DNA of 64,000 nucleotides from CAWAPD01 sp963783865 (GTDB lineage: Bacteria > Actinomycetota > Thermoleophilia > UBA2241), in the NCBI GenBank assembly GCA_963783865.1, contig CAWAPD010000001.1, positions 124,001 to 188,000 on the forward strand. The letters run 5' to 3'. The translations under genes were made by a program, and so were the position numbers. Under the pieces are notes generated by a model that made no database searches, was not told where the DNA came from, and worked only from the letters and a program-made list of their open reading frames with translations. Of the stretch, positions 28,688-37,110 are shown piece by piece. Position 1 is the stretch's first letter, and every line of letters begins with the position of its first letter.

Positions 28688-29808
28688 GGCAGGCTCCTCT
28701 CGGCGCCGTCGGCGGCTACTTCTTCCAGTGGGCGATAGTCGATCTCGAACCCGAAGCTGCGCGGGCCGAACACGTCGAGCCCGGCCCGCGTCCGCCATTG
28801 CGCGGGCGCCGGCAGGCCGACGATTGCCACGCGCTTGCCCACGCTGGCGTGCGGGTTGGTCAGCGGCTCGTGCAAGTCCTCGTCGAGGACGCACAGGAGA
28901 TCGGGGGTCGTGACGAAGACGTCGCCGTCCAGCCACGAGACCAGGTTCTCGTTCTTGTACCAGATTCTCAGTTCTGAGCCTTGTCGATCGCCATCACCGG
29001 CGACGGTGAACTCACCGAAGGTGAAGCCGTCGCGGTCCTCGTATGAGCAGCCTCCGATCGTGCCGCCGAAGAGCACGCAGCCTCCGGCTGCCGCCGCAAC
29101 GGCCGCCGCCGCATTGCCTGAAGGTTGTGCGTCCGCGAAGGCGCGGCCCACCCTTTCGGCGGTGCTGAGGGCGCCCGGGATGGAAGCCCGTCGGACATCC
29201 GCAAGGGGCGCCGGATGGTCTGCGACCCAGGCGATGCCGCGACTGATCGTCGAGAAGGCGCGCACCAGGGCCTCGTCACGGAAGTCGTTAGCGACGCGCT
29301 GCACGACGATGGACTCGCCGAACTCGTTGGTAATCACCTGGGGCGTGATCGAGATGCCGCCGACGTACAACAGAGAATGCTGGACCTCGGGCACGGCTCG
29401 GCCGGCCGGGTCGGCGTCGAGGAGCGGCACTCCCAGGGCGGCGGCCACGTAGAAGGCGTCCGCCAGCGCCCATCCACCAAGCTCGCCGGAGATCACCGCG
29501 TCGAACGCGATGCCCATGTGCTGCTGGAGATCCTTGACGGCGGTCAGCGCGGGGTATTCAGCGGCCACCGTGAGGCCACGGTAGCTGGGGTCGTCGAGAT
29601 CGGGATCAAGCGACCCGACCCCGTAGGGGCACACGACCATGGCGGACTCGGGCAGCTCGTCCACCTCTGCGAGGCGCAGCTCCAGTCCTTCGCCGGCGTA
29701 GCGCTCCACCAGCTCCATGCCCTGGGCGATCTCGCCGCCGCCCCCGCAACCCATGACCGCGCCGCCGACCAGGGCGGCGCGTGCGTCCGCGATACCAAGT
29801 GTCCTCAC
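28684..29808 (-). CDS. DUF917 family protein
   Basis: 374 residues, intact. Starts MRTLGIADARAALVGGAVMG, with the glycine-rich GCGGGGEIAQGMEL near residue 20 and GELGGWALADAFYVAAALGVPLLDADPAGRA, both typical for DUF917. Members include S-methylthiohydantoin desulfurase and are distantly linked to hydantoinases. It lies between the racemase and a solute-binding protein on the same strand, 9 bases from the latter, so the three form an operon. Confidence 0.85.
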   Translation of the reverse strand: MRTLGIADARAALVGGAVMGCGGGGEIAQGMELVERYAGEGLELRLAEVDELPESAMVVCPYGVGSLDPDLDDPSYRGLTVAAEYPALTAVKDLQQHMGIAFDAVISGELGGWALADAFYVAAALGVPLLDADPAGRAVPEVQHSLLYVGGISITPQVITNEFGESIVVQRVANDFRDEALVRAFSTISRGIAWVADHPAPLADVRRASIPGALSTAERVGRAFADAQPSGNAAAAVAAAAGGCVLFGGTIGGCSYEDRDGFTFGEFTVAGDGDRQGSELRIWYKNENLVSWLDGDVFVTTPDLLCVLDEDLHEPLTNPHASVGKRVAIVGLPAPAQWRTRAGLDVFGPRSFGFEIDYRPLEEVAADGAERSLP

Positions 29809-29817
29809 CTTGTCTCC

Positions 29818-31644
29818 TTACTCTTCTTCCACGGTGCTGCCGCGACGCCGCAACATGACGATCCCGATCACGACGGCCGCCAGGACGACGCCTGCCACTG
29901 CGATCACCCAGCTCGAGGAGGAGCTGCCCCCACCTGGCTGGGCCGCGGAAGGATGGACGCTGATGTAGTTGTCCGGGTTTTGCATTGTGAAGAGGACGTC
30001 GCCGATCTTCTCGGGAGAGCGGATCCAGCCGGTCCAGGCACCGCTGTTGTAGGCCTCGAGATAGGACGGGTAGACGAGCACGATCGACGGGCTCTGCGCA
30101 TACACGATCTGCTGCATCTGCCAGACAAGCTGCTGTCGCTTCTGCGGGTCCATGGTCATTTGCTGCAGTGCGTAGAGACGGTCGTAGGCGGCGATAGACC
30201 AACCAGTGTCGCTCCAGTTGCCGATCTGAGATGTTGTGTAGAGAGACAGCATCCACGTCGGATCGGGGTCGCCGAACGCGTAGAGGAGCTGCATGTCGAA
30301 GTCCGGGGCGTAGGCTCCGGACGCCGTGAAGTTGTAGGTGCGCGCGCTGATCGCGCCGTCGTCAAGCACCTGGAAGGTGATCTTCAGCCCCAAGGCTCGG
30401 AACCAGCCGGCAAGGAGTTTGCCTGCGCTCTGCTGACCGACATTGCTGGTGGGGGCCCAGAGCCGCAGCGTGATCGGCTTTCCCTGGTGGTCGACGCGAA
30501 CTCCGCCCTTCAACGGGTAGCCGGCCTGGGTCAGTAGCTGGCCGGCCTTGGCGAGGTCGAAGTGGTACGCGAGGTTCGCAGGAGGCTGCCAGTGCCAATC
30601 CAATCCCTGGTAGTAGTTGGCACGCACCAGCGTGGTGGCCGGGTCGGCGTAGCCGAAGTAGGCGATTTGGGCGATGCGTTGTTGGTCGACAGCCCACTGC
30701 AAGGCGGTGCGAAATGCTGGGTCGCGCAGCACCGGATTGCCGAGCGACGTCTTGCCCGCATAGCAGTTCATGTCGAGTGAGTAGAACCCGTTGATGGCGG
30801 CCGCGATAGCCGTCACGTTCGGCTGCTTTCCGAGCGGTCCGAGCTGCGCGGACGGCACGTCCCATGCACCTTGGAGTGCCCCCGTCTTCAGATCGGAGGC
30901 CATGCTGTTCGAGTTCTGATAGAGCTCGAAGATGATGTCATCGACCGCGGGCTTGGGGCCCCAGTAGCTCTTGTTGGCCCTGAGCTCGATGTAGCTGCCC
31001 TTGACCACCTTGTCCACCTGGAAAGGGCCGGTGCCGATGATCGGCGGCGAGTTCTGATACGACGTGACGGCCGCCTTCGGGCTCACCTTGGACCAGATGT
31101 GCTCCGGAAGTATGGGCACAAGCGAATTGAGCATGTTCGCCTTGGGTCTGCTGCAGATGAACTTCACGGCGAGGTCGCCGACAGGCACAACGCGGAGAAC
31201 CGATTCGGTGTAGACGGCAGCCAGCGGTATCTTGTTCTTGATGATGTAGTTGTAGGTGAACGCCACGTCCTTGGACGTGAACGGCACACCGTCCTGCCAC
31301 GTTACGCCGTGGCGCAGGTTGAAGGTCCAGACCTTGCCGTCAGGTGAGTGATTCCAGCTGATGGCCAAGCGCGGCACCGGGCTCAGGTCGCTCGCGCGGA
31401 AGCCGACCAGCGTGTCGTAGTTGAGCTGCCAGATCACCCAGTTCGACACCTGATAGCCGACGAACGGGTTCAGGTTGTCGGGTTCCAGGGTCCAGCCGAT
31501 CCGCAGTGCGCTCCCGGCGGAAGGTGAGGGTGAGGAGGCGTCGGTGGCAACGGCAGCGGCAACGCTCAAAGCGAGACTGACGCTGAGCAGCAGGAGCGCG
31601 ACGACGAGGATGCGCTTGAACGCGGCGCCGGCCGAAGTTCTCAT
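29818..31644 (-). CDS. Family 5 extracellular solute-binding protein with C-terminal membrane anchor
   Basis: About 608 residues, intact. The ATG at 31644 is preceded by GAGGAG. A signal helix (ILVVALLLLSVSLALSVAAA) and a Ser/Pro-rich linker lead into RIGWTLEPDNLNPF. WTFNLRHGVTWQDGVPFTSKD and PPIIGTGPFQVDKVVKG follow, ending in a Gly/Ser linker, the helix WVIAVAGVVLAAVVIGIVM and RRRGSTVEEE. Binding proteins are usually lipoproteins; an anchor at the C-terminus is uncommon in bacteria. No permease or ATPase lies in module 1, so it must use a transporter elsewhere or act as a receptor. Confidence 0.88.
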   Translation of the reverse strand: MRTSAGAAFKRILVVALLLLSVSLALSVAAAVATDASSPSPSAGSALRIGWTLEPDNLNPFVGYQVSNWVIWQLNYDTLVGFRASDLSPVPRLAISWNHSPDGKVWTFNLRHGVTWQDGVPFTSKDVAFTYNYIIKNKIPLAAVYTESVLRVVPVGDLAVKFICSRPKANMLNSLVPILPEHIWSKVSPKAAVTSYQNSPPIIGTGPFQVDKVVKGSYIELRANKSYWGPKPAVDDIIFELYQNSNSMASDLKTGALQGAWDVPSAQLGPLGKQPNVTAIAAAINGFYSLDMNCYAGKTSLGNPVLRDPAFRTALQWAVDQQRIAQIAYFGYADPATTLVRANYYQGLDWHWQPPANLAYHFDLAKAGQLLTQAGYPLKGGVRVDHQGKPITLRLWAPTSNVGQQSAGKLLAGWFRALGLKITFQVLDDGAISARTYNFTASGAYAPDFDMQLLYAFGDPDPTWMLSLYTTSQIGNWSDTGWSIAAYDRLYALQQMTMDPQKRQQLVWQMQQIVYAQSPSIVLVYPSYLEAYNSGAWTGWIRSPEKIGDVLFTMQNPDNYISVHPSAAQPGGGSSSSSWVIAVAGVVLAAVVIGIVMLRRRGSTVEEE

Positions 31645-31712
31645 CTCATCTCCTCGCATGAGCGGGCGCCGAGGAGGTCGGAGCCCTGGGTGTGGTCCCT
31701 GCGACGCGGCTC

Positions 31713-31740
31713 ACGCTACGGTCTCGCATTTGCTTGTCAA
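31713..31740 (-). promoter_or_regulatory. Promoter of the binding protein-DUF917-racemase operon
   Basis: Minus strand: GCCCTTGACA, 16-base spacer, TAGCGT (31718 to 31713). It is the mirror of the promoter at 31769-31796; the arms TTGTCAAGGGC and GCCCTTGACAA are exact reverse complements. Confidence 0.7.
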
Positions 31741-31768
31741 GGGCAGAAATTGCGGGGAATTCACGCCC

Positions 31769-31796
31769 TTGACAACCCCCGCCGGCACCGTAGCGT
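31769..31796 (+). promoter_or_regulatory. Promoter of the FrhB-like gene, leaderless
   Basis: TTGACA (31769-31774), 16-base spacer, TAGCGT (31791-31796). The ATG is only 7 bases after the -10, so transcription should start at or next to the ATG. Confidence 0.7.
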
Positions 31797-31803
31797 CGCC
31801 AGC

Positions 31804-33066
31804 ATGAACGGGATTACACAACATCTGCGCCGCGCAGTGGCGCCGAGTGTCCAGGACATCGTCGAGAGTGGACTCTGCATGGGATGCGGACTCTGCCAGG
31901 GTGTCGCCGGCGAGGATCGCCTACGCGTCGTATGGAACTCGCTGGGCGCCTACCGGCCACACGTCCTGGTCGACCTGGATCAGCCTCTGCAGGCCGCTGT
32001 CCGCGCGATCTGTCCCGGGTTGCGCATGCAGTTGCCCGCCGCTCGCAGTCCCGGGGGCACGAACGACCTCATCTTCGGACACGTCGAGCGGATGGTCGAA
32101 GCGTACGCCGCCGACGCCGAGGTCCGTTTTGCCAGCTCTTCGGGCGGAATCCTGACCGCGCTGACCATGTACCTGCTTGAGACGGGTCGCGCCAAGGCGG
32201 TCCTCAACGTCGCCGCCTCGCCCACCCAGCCCGCGCGCACCGTCTCACACGTCGCACGGGACCGGGCGGGAGCGCTTGCGGCCGCGGGCTCCCGCTACGG
32301 GCCCGCGGCTCCGCTGCTGCGGCTGCACGAGTTGCTCGAAGCCGGCGAGCCATTCGCCGTGGTGGGCAAGCCCTGTGACATAGCTGCCGTGCGCAACCTG
32401 GCGCGCCGGGATCGGCGCGTGAATCAGCTGGTTGTTGCACTGCTCTCGATGATGTGCGGCGGCCAGGCCGAGATGTCGTTCATCTGGGAGCTCCTCAACA
32501 GTCAAGGCGTAACGGAGGAGGAGCTCACGCGATTCCGCTGCCGCGGCAACGGCTGTCCCGGGCCGACGGCCTTCGACACTGAAGACGGGCGTCACTTCGC
32601 ATTCACCTACGACGAAGTCTGGGGGGACAGCATCCATGAGTGGGGGCTGCCATTCCGCTGCAAGATCTGCTGGGACTCCCAAGGCGAGCAGGCCGATCTG
32701 ATGTCGTTCGACAGCGTGGCACCAGAGCACGTCGAGGGCGAGAGCGAAGGTTTCAACACGGTCCTCGTCCGCACGTCGCGCGGCGCCGGTCTGCTCCGCG
32801 AAGCGGAGGCCGCCGGCGCTGTCATGGTCACGCGGGACGTCGAGCTCGAGGCGCTGCACGAGTGGCAGCCGCACATCGTGCGGCGTCGCGAGAGTGCGCT
32901 GTCCCGTGTGACGGGCACGGCGCTGCGCAGCGGCGTGCTGCCCAGGGTCAACGGGTACCGGTTGCTTTTGGCAGCGAGGAGGGACGGCATTCGCGGCTTC
33001 GCCCGCAACGCCGCCGGCGCCTGGAAGCGCGCTGGCCGCGCCAGGGAGTCGATGTCTGTTCGATAG
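31804..33066 (+). CDS. Coenzyme F420 hydrogenase/dehydrogenase beta-subunit family protein
   Basis: 420 residues, intact. The family transfers electrons between F420 (or a quinone-like partner) and Fe-S/flavin. The N-terminal cluster motif is ESGLCMGCGLCQGVAG (CxxCxxC; the usual fourth Cys-Pro is not adjacent). ASSSGGILTALTMYLLETG, FAVVGKPCDIAAVRNL and LPFRCKICWDSQGEQADLM match FrhB/FpoF-type proteins. No hydrogenase large subunit is present. In actinobacteria such proteins often serve as stand-alone oxidoreductases. It is divergent from the binding-protein operon and shares a mirrored promoter with it. Confidence 0.82.
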   Translation: MNGITQHLRRAVAPSVQDIVESGLCMGCGLCQGVAGEDRLRVVWNSLGAYRPHVLVDLDQPLQAAVRAICPGLRMQLPAARSPGGTNDLIFGHVERMVEAYAADAEVRFASSSGGILTALTMYLLETGRAKAVLNVAASPTQPARTVSHVARDRAGALAAAGSRYGPAAPLLRLHELLEAGEPFAVVGKPCDIAAVRNLARRDRRVNQLVVALLSMMCGGQAEMSFIWELLNSQGVTEEELTRFRCRGNGCPGPTAFDTEDGRHFAFTYDEVWGDSIHEWGLPFRCKICWDSQGEQADLMSFDSVAPEHVEGESEGFNTVLVRTSRGAGLLREAEAAGAVMVTRDVELEALHEWQPHIVRRRESALSRVTGTALRSGVLPRVNGYRLLLAARRDGIRGFARNAAGAWKRAGRARESMSVR

Positions 33067-33307
33067 GAGCTGCGTGGATCGCCGCTATCGTGCGACGGGC
33101 GACGTCGGCGTGCCTCAGGCAAGCCTACCGCGATGTGCCGGGTGACGGTGCCAGCGCATTCGAGCTCACTGCCGACGTGTTGCCGACGAGACGCCTCGCC
33201 ACGGCCCAGCACCGTTGCGCATAGACGGGCATTTGGAGCCTTCAGAAACCTGGACTGTGCAGCACGTTTGCACACGGATAGCGACAGACCGGCACGAGTG
33301 AGGCACC

Positions 33308-33353
33308 ACTTTTAATCAGGGTGTCGTAGGTTCGATCCCTACGCGGCCCACCA
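33308..33353 (+). repeat. att copy B (tRNA-Lys 3' part)
   Basis: 46 bases identical to tRNA positions 12081-12126, from anticodon loop to CCA. The upstream flank 33171-33307 is the right-end repeat of module 1. The downstream flank 33354-33443 is the left-end repeat of module 2, close to 12127-12214. Confidence 0.95.
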
Positions 33354-33600
33354 GAAGTGGCTGCATATGGGCCACTTTTCTGCCATCTCTACCGCTCCGA
33401 AACCCCTCTTGCCGACGAAATGCCGACATTTTGACGACAAGACGCCGTGCCACGATTCGGCATAAGCAAGCACCAACCCGCACGGACCGAAGGCCCTCGT
33501 CGGTACAACAACCAGCTCTCGGCTCGCAGCTGCTTGGCGATCCCTTCTGCCGCCTCTGAACCTTCGCAAATCAGCGACATCGCGGCCCTGCCGACACCTT

Positions 33601-33620
33601 CGGGCGAAACTCCCGTCTAA
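33601..33620 (+). promoter_or_regulatory. Shared leader box, copy 1
   Basis: CGGGCGAAACTCCCGTCTAA, 63 bases before the ATG of the propeller gene. Near-identical copies are at 46231 and 54131 upstream of two other secreted proteins. GTCTAA could be a -10; no -35 at normal spacing is shared. Confidence 0.6.
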
Positions 33621-33682
33621 CTAGAATGGCTGCCTCCGTCACCACAACCGCGACGGCAACACGGCGACCAAGGAGATGCCCG

Positions 33683-35866
33683 ATGAAGCGTGCTGCCTGG
33701 GTTTTCGTGAGCCTCTGTCTGGTGAGCATTGGCTGTCTTCCGGCGCTGCTGGTCGCTCCCGTTGCGGCGGCCGCCACGCCCCCGTTGAGCGCCACCCCCG
33801 ACCCGGGGGTCTGGGTCACCGACGGGAACGTCTTTGCCATGGCTGCCGCGTCTGATGGCAGCACCTACATCGGCGGCCGCTTCGGCTACGTCGGACCGCT
33901 CACCGGAAATGGCGTCGCTCTGGATATGACCAGCGGCGCCCGTAACCCCTCATTTCCGCTGGTGAGCGGTAACGTGCTGGCCGTGGTCTCAGACGGTGGG
34001 GGTGGCTACTACATCGGCGGCGAGTTCACCACGGTGGGCGGCCTCGCCCGCAGCCGCATCGCCCACATCCTGGCCGACGGCTCCGTCGATCCCGCCTTCA
34101 ACTCCAACGCGAACGGTCGCGTCTGCGCCCTTGGCATTTCGGGGCAGACGGTCTATGCGGGGGGAAGGTTCACCGCCATCGGTGGCCAGAGTCGCAACCA
34201 TATCGCCGCCCTGGATGCGACCACCGGCGCCGCCACCGCGTGGAATCCCGACGTCGACGCGAGCAGCTACGGCAACATTCTCGCCCTCGCCGTCTCGGGG
34301 CAGACCGTCTACGTCGGCGGCAACTTCTACTCCCTCGGCGGCCAGAACCGCGACTCCATCGCTGCTCTGGATGCGACGACCGGCGCCGCCACGGACTGGA
34401 ATCCCAACACCGACGGCCGCATCTGTGCCCTAGCTGTCTCGGGCTCGACCGTCTACGCCGGGGGGGACTTCACCTCGATCGGCGGCCAGAGTCGCAACTA
34501 CATCGCTGCCCTGGGTGCGAGCACCGGCGCCGCCACCGCGTGGAACCCCGACGCGGAAGGCACGGTCTACGCCCTCGCCGTCTCGGGACAGACCGTCTAC
34601 GCCGGCGGCGACTTCACCGCCGTCGGCGGCCAGTCACGCCACTACATCGCTGCAGTGGATGCGACCAGCGGCGATGCCACGGCCTGGGATCCCGACGCCA
34701 ACAACGTGAACGTCAACGCTGACGTCTATGCCCTCGCCGTCTTTGGTTCGACCGTCTACGCCGGCGGCGCCTTCACCACCATCGGTGGCCAGGCGCGCGA
34801 CCACCTCGCCGCCCTTGATGCCACCACCGGCGCCGCCACGGCCTGGGACCCCATCGCGGGCGGCTCGGTCGACGTCCTCGCCGTCTCTGGTTCGACGGTC
34901 TACGCCGGCGGGTCCTTCACCTCCGTCGGCGGACTGAACCGTAACTCTGCCGCCCACATCCTCGCCGATGGCTCCGCCGATCCCGCCTTCGACCCGAACG
35001 CGAACGGCGAGGTCTATGCCCTCGCTCTCTCAGGTTCGACCGTCTACGCCGGCGGCGTCTTTACCTCGATCGGCGGCCAGACCCGCAACGACCTCGCCGC
35101 CCTCGATGCGACCAGCGGCACCGCCACCGGCTGGGATCCTGATGCGGGCGGGCGATTCGCTGATGTCCAAGCCATCGCCGTTTCGGGGTCGACCGTGTTC
35201 GCAGGCGGCCACTTCGCCTCCATGGGGGGCCTGCCTCGCCACGACATCGCCGCCCTGGATGCGAACAGCGGCGTCGCCACGGCCTGGAATCCCGACGCGA
35301 ACAAGGACGTCAATGCGCTGGCCGTCTCGGGTTCGAGACTCTACGTCGGCGGGGTCTTCACCTCGATCGGCGGCAAGACGCGCCACCGCATCGCCGCCCT
35401 GCGTGTCACCACAGGCCGGGCCACGAGCTGGAACCCCGATGCGAGCGCCAACTGGCGCTGGGCGCCCGGCGTGAACGCCTTGGCAGTCTCGGGGCAGACC
35501 GTCTATGTTGGCGGACCATTCACCGCCATCGGCGGCAAGGCCCGGCGCCATCTCGCCGCCCTGAACGCGACCAGCGGCCTGGCCACGGCCTGGAACCCCG
35601 ATGCCAATGGCAACGTCTATGCCCTGGCCGTATTGGGCTCGAGGGTTTACGCGGGCGGCCATTTCACCACGGTCGGCGGCAAGACCCGCCACCGCCTCGT
35701 CGCCCTGAATGCGACGAGTGGCACCCTCACGTCCTGGAACCCCGGCGCGAACGAGGACGCTTATGCCCTCGCCGCCTCGGGCTCGACCATCTGTGCCGGT
35801 GGGGGCTTCACCACGATCGGCGGACTCGAGCGGTCGTTCCTGGCCCGTTTCTCACCCTCCAACTGA
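33683..35866 (+). CDS. Secreted DUF5122-type beta-propeller protein
   Basis: 727 residues, intact. ATG 33683 follows AAGGAGATGCCCG. Signal peptide: MKRAAWVFVSLCLVSIGCLP then an Ala-rich cleavage region. The rest is a long run of roughly 48-residue repeats with the core LAVSGSTVYAGGDFTSIGGQ and LDATTGAATAWNPDA. Two repeats read HILADGSVDPAF, which matches delta-60/DUF5122 propeller repeats. No anchor or sorting motif is visible at the C-terminus (LARFSPSN). It is probably exported and binds a partner or polymer; the ligand is unknown. It is a close paralogue of the module 4 protein. Confidence 0.82.
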   Translation: MKRAAWVFVSLCLVSIGCLPALLVAPVAAAATPPLSATPDPGVWVTDGNVFAMAAASDGSTYIGGRFGYVGPLTGNGVALDMTSGARNPSFPLVSGNVLAVVSDGGGGYYIGGEFTTVGGLARSRIAHILADGSVDPAFNSNANGRVCALGISGQTVYAGGRFTAIGGQSRNHIAALDATTGAATAWNPDVDASSYGNILALAVSGQTVYVGGNFYSLGGQNRDSIAALDATTGAATDWNPNTDGRICALAVSGSTVYAGGDFTSIGGQSRNYIAALGASTGAATAWNPDAEGTVYALAVSGQTVYAGGDFTAVGGQSRHYIAAVDATSGDATAWDPDANNVNVNADVYALAVFGSTVYAGGAFTTIGGQARDHLAALDATTGAATAWDPIAGGSVDVLAVSGSTVYAGGSFTSVGGLNRNSAAHILADGSADPAFDPNANGEVYALALSGSTVYAGGVFTSIGGQTRNDLAALDATSGTATGWDPDAGGRFADVQAIAVSGSTVFAGGHFASMGGLPRHDIAALDANSGVATAWNPDANKDVNALAVSGSRLYVGGVFTSIGGKTRHRIAALRVTTGRATSWNPDASANWRWAPGVNALAVSGQTVYVGGPFTAIGGKARRHLAALNATSGLATAWNPDANGNVYALAVLGSRVYAGGHFTTVGGKTRHRLVALNATSGTLTSWNPGANEDAYALAASGSTICAGGGFTTIGGLERSFLARFSPSN

Positions 35867-36030
35867 CCCGCGAGCCGGAATCATCAGCGCCGCCGCCTGG
35901 TCTGCTGGCGGCAGCACATGGGAGTAGACGTCGAGCGTGAGCGCCACGCTCGAGTGGCCGAGTCTCGATGAGACGATCCTCGGACTGACCCCGCTGCAGA
36001 GCGCCAAGGTGCGAACACGCTGCCGTCGGA
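35852..36030 (-). pseudogene. Tyrosine recombinase (phage-type integrase) C-terminal remnant
   Basis: About 50 residues: VRTLALCSGVSPRIVSSRLG then HSSVALTLDVYSHVLPPADQ and AAALMIPA. This is the end of an Int-family catalytic domain with the GHSS motif and the active-site Tyr in VYSH. Upstream of about 36030 the cupin gene begins, so the rest of the integrase is lost. It is the clearest trace of the enzyme that would have moved these modules. Confidence 0.78.
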
Positions 36031-36036
36031 CCCCTC

Positions 36037-36453
36037 TCAGTCCGACAGCGGCTCGGTGTCCCACTCCGAGGGCTCAAAGACGGCGCCGGGCTCGGCTCCG
36101 ACGATGAGCATGGCGGTGCCGGCCTCGCGCGCGACGGCCCCGCGCACCGTGGCGGGGTCGGCAACGTAGAGAAACGTCCCCGCCGGCGCGTCGACCTCTT
36201 GGCCATCGACCTTGAACGTCGCGTGGCCGCTGACGATCAGGAAGAGCTCCTCGTGCCGCGTGCCCGTCTCGTCGTGGTCGTGGGTCAGGACGTCACCCGC
36301 CCTGGTGGCCCGGGCGAGGTTGGTACCGAAGGATCCGATGCCGAAGAAGCGCCGGATTGGCTTCCATTCGGTGTCCGGCGATTCCCCCTCTTCGAACGGG
36401 ATGTCGTCGATATGCGCCGCCACGAAGGCCGGTCGCTTGCCGGTGTCGCTCAC
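36037..36453 (-). CDS. Cupin-domain protein
   Basis: About 138 residues from GTG 36453, which has GAAGGGAGG before it; an upstream in-frame GTG at 36474 overlaps that site. The small beta-barrel is seen as THDHDETGTRHEELFLIVSG (metal-type His cluster), ATFKVDGQEVDAPAGTFLYV and AMLIVGAEPGAVFEP. Single-domain cupins of this kind bind metals or small ligands; the function is unknown. Confidence 0.8.
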   Translation of the reverse strand: MSDTGKRPAFVAAHIDDIPFEEGESPDTEWKPIRRFFGIGSFGTNLARATRAGDVLTHDHDETGTRHEELFLIVSGHATFKVDGQEVDAPAGTFLYVADPATVRGAVAREAGTAMLIVGAEPGAVFEPSEWDTEPLSD

Positions 36454-36576
36454 CTGCTCGCCCTCCCTTCGCACACCTCTCGTTCGCGGGCGAGTCTAGC
36501 AGTACGAAACGCTCGCTACTCCAGAGCGGCTCCTCGGCTCAGGCCGAGGTCTGCACCCCGATACCCCCGGCTGCCG

Positions 36577-37086
36577 TCAGGCGTCTTCGTCTTCGGCCGG
36601 CACCTCGTGGCCCGCCTCGTGCTCCATCTGGTCGAGCACCTGTGAGAGCGCGTCACCGCGCTCGCGCGACTCCTCGCGATCCCCCTCGGGATCGGGCACC
36701 TCGCCGGCGGCGTAGGCAGCGGCCTCATCGCGCCGCACGTCGGTCGACACGAGCGCGGTGAGCTTCTCGCCCGGTGTCGTGACCAGGCGCAGGACGTGGA
36801 AGATGTAGTAGGCGCCGAGGGCGACCATCGCGAGAACGAGCCAGAGCCCCGACCGGGTTATCACCCAGGCGACGGCGAGCACACCGACCACGACGAGCGC
36901 GACGAGCGCCACCCACGTAGGCGCATGCTTGGCGGCCTTGCCCGTCAGGAACGTGAACAGGCCGACCAGGATGACGATCCAGAGGACCAGCAGGACGAAG
37001 AGAGCGACGTAGTTGAACGTACTCGCCGACCCCGTCGCGACGAGCTGGGCAGCGAGCGCCGCCGTCGTCAGGGTCCATCCACCCAT
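36577..37086 (-). CDS. Membrane protein, unknown
   Basis: 169 residues from ATG 37086, with AAGGAGG 5 bases upstream. Three transmembrane helices (around ALFVLLVLWIVILVGLFTF, WVALVALVVVGVLAVAW and GLWLVLAMVALGAYYIF) are followed by a hydrophilic acidic tail rich in Glu and Asp. No family recognised. Confidence 0.7.
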   Translation of the reverse strand: MGGWTLTTAALAAQLVATGSASTFNYVALFVLLVLWIVILVGLFTFLTGKAAKHAPTWVALVALVVVGVLAVAWVITRSGLWLVLAMVALGAYYIFHVLRLVTTPGEKLTALVSTDVRRDEAAAYAAGEVPDPEGDREESRERGDALSQVLDQMEHEAGHEVPAEDEDA

Positions 37087-37110
37087 CCCGTCCTCCTTCA
37101 CACTCGTCTA

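Larger units (their letters stand above)
12127..33307. mobile_element. Integrative module 1, about 21 kb, tRNA-proximal
   Basis: It is bounded by the intact tRNA-Lys and the identical 46-bp att copy at 33308. The left end (12127-12214) contains TTGCCGAC...TGCCGAC ending in GACGACAAGAC at 12214. The right end (33171-33307) contains TGCCGAC pairs, then ACCTGGACTGTGCAGCAC and GTGAGGCACCAC just before att. Cargo is catabolic: MmgE/PrpD, two MttB-like genes, two orphan solute-binding proteins, peptidases, PLP enzymes, racemase, DUF917 and FrhB-like, with two TetR-type regulators. No intact integrase is present. Confidence 0.75.

Noticed and set aside
33601..33620. Box read as a complete -35/-10 promoter (GAAAC and GTCTAA)
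   Set aside because: The two elements are only a few bases apart, too close for sigma factor contact; at most one of them is a promoter element.
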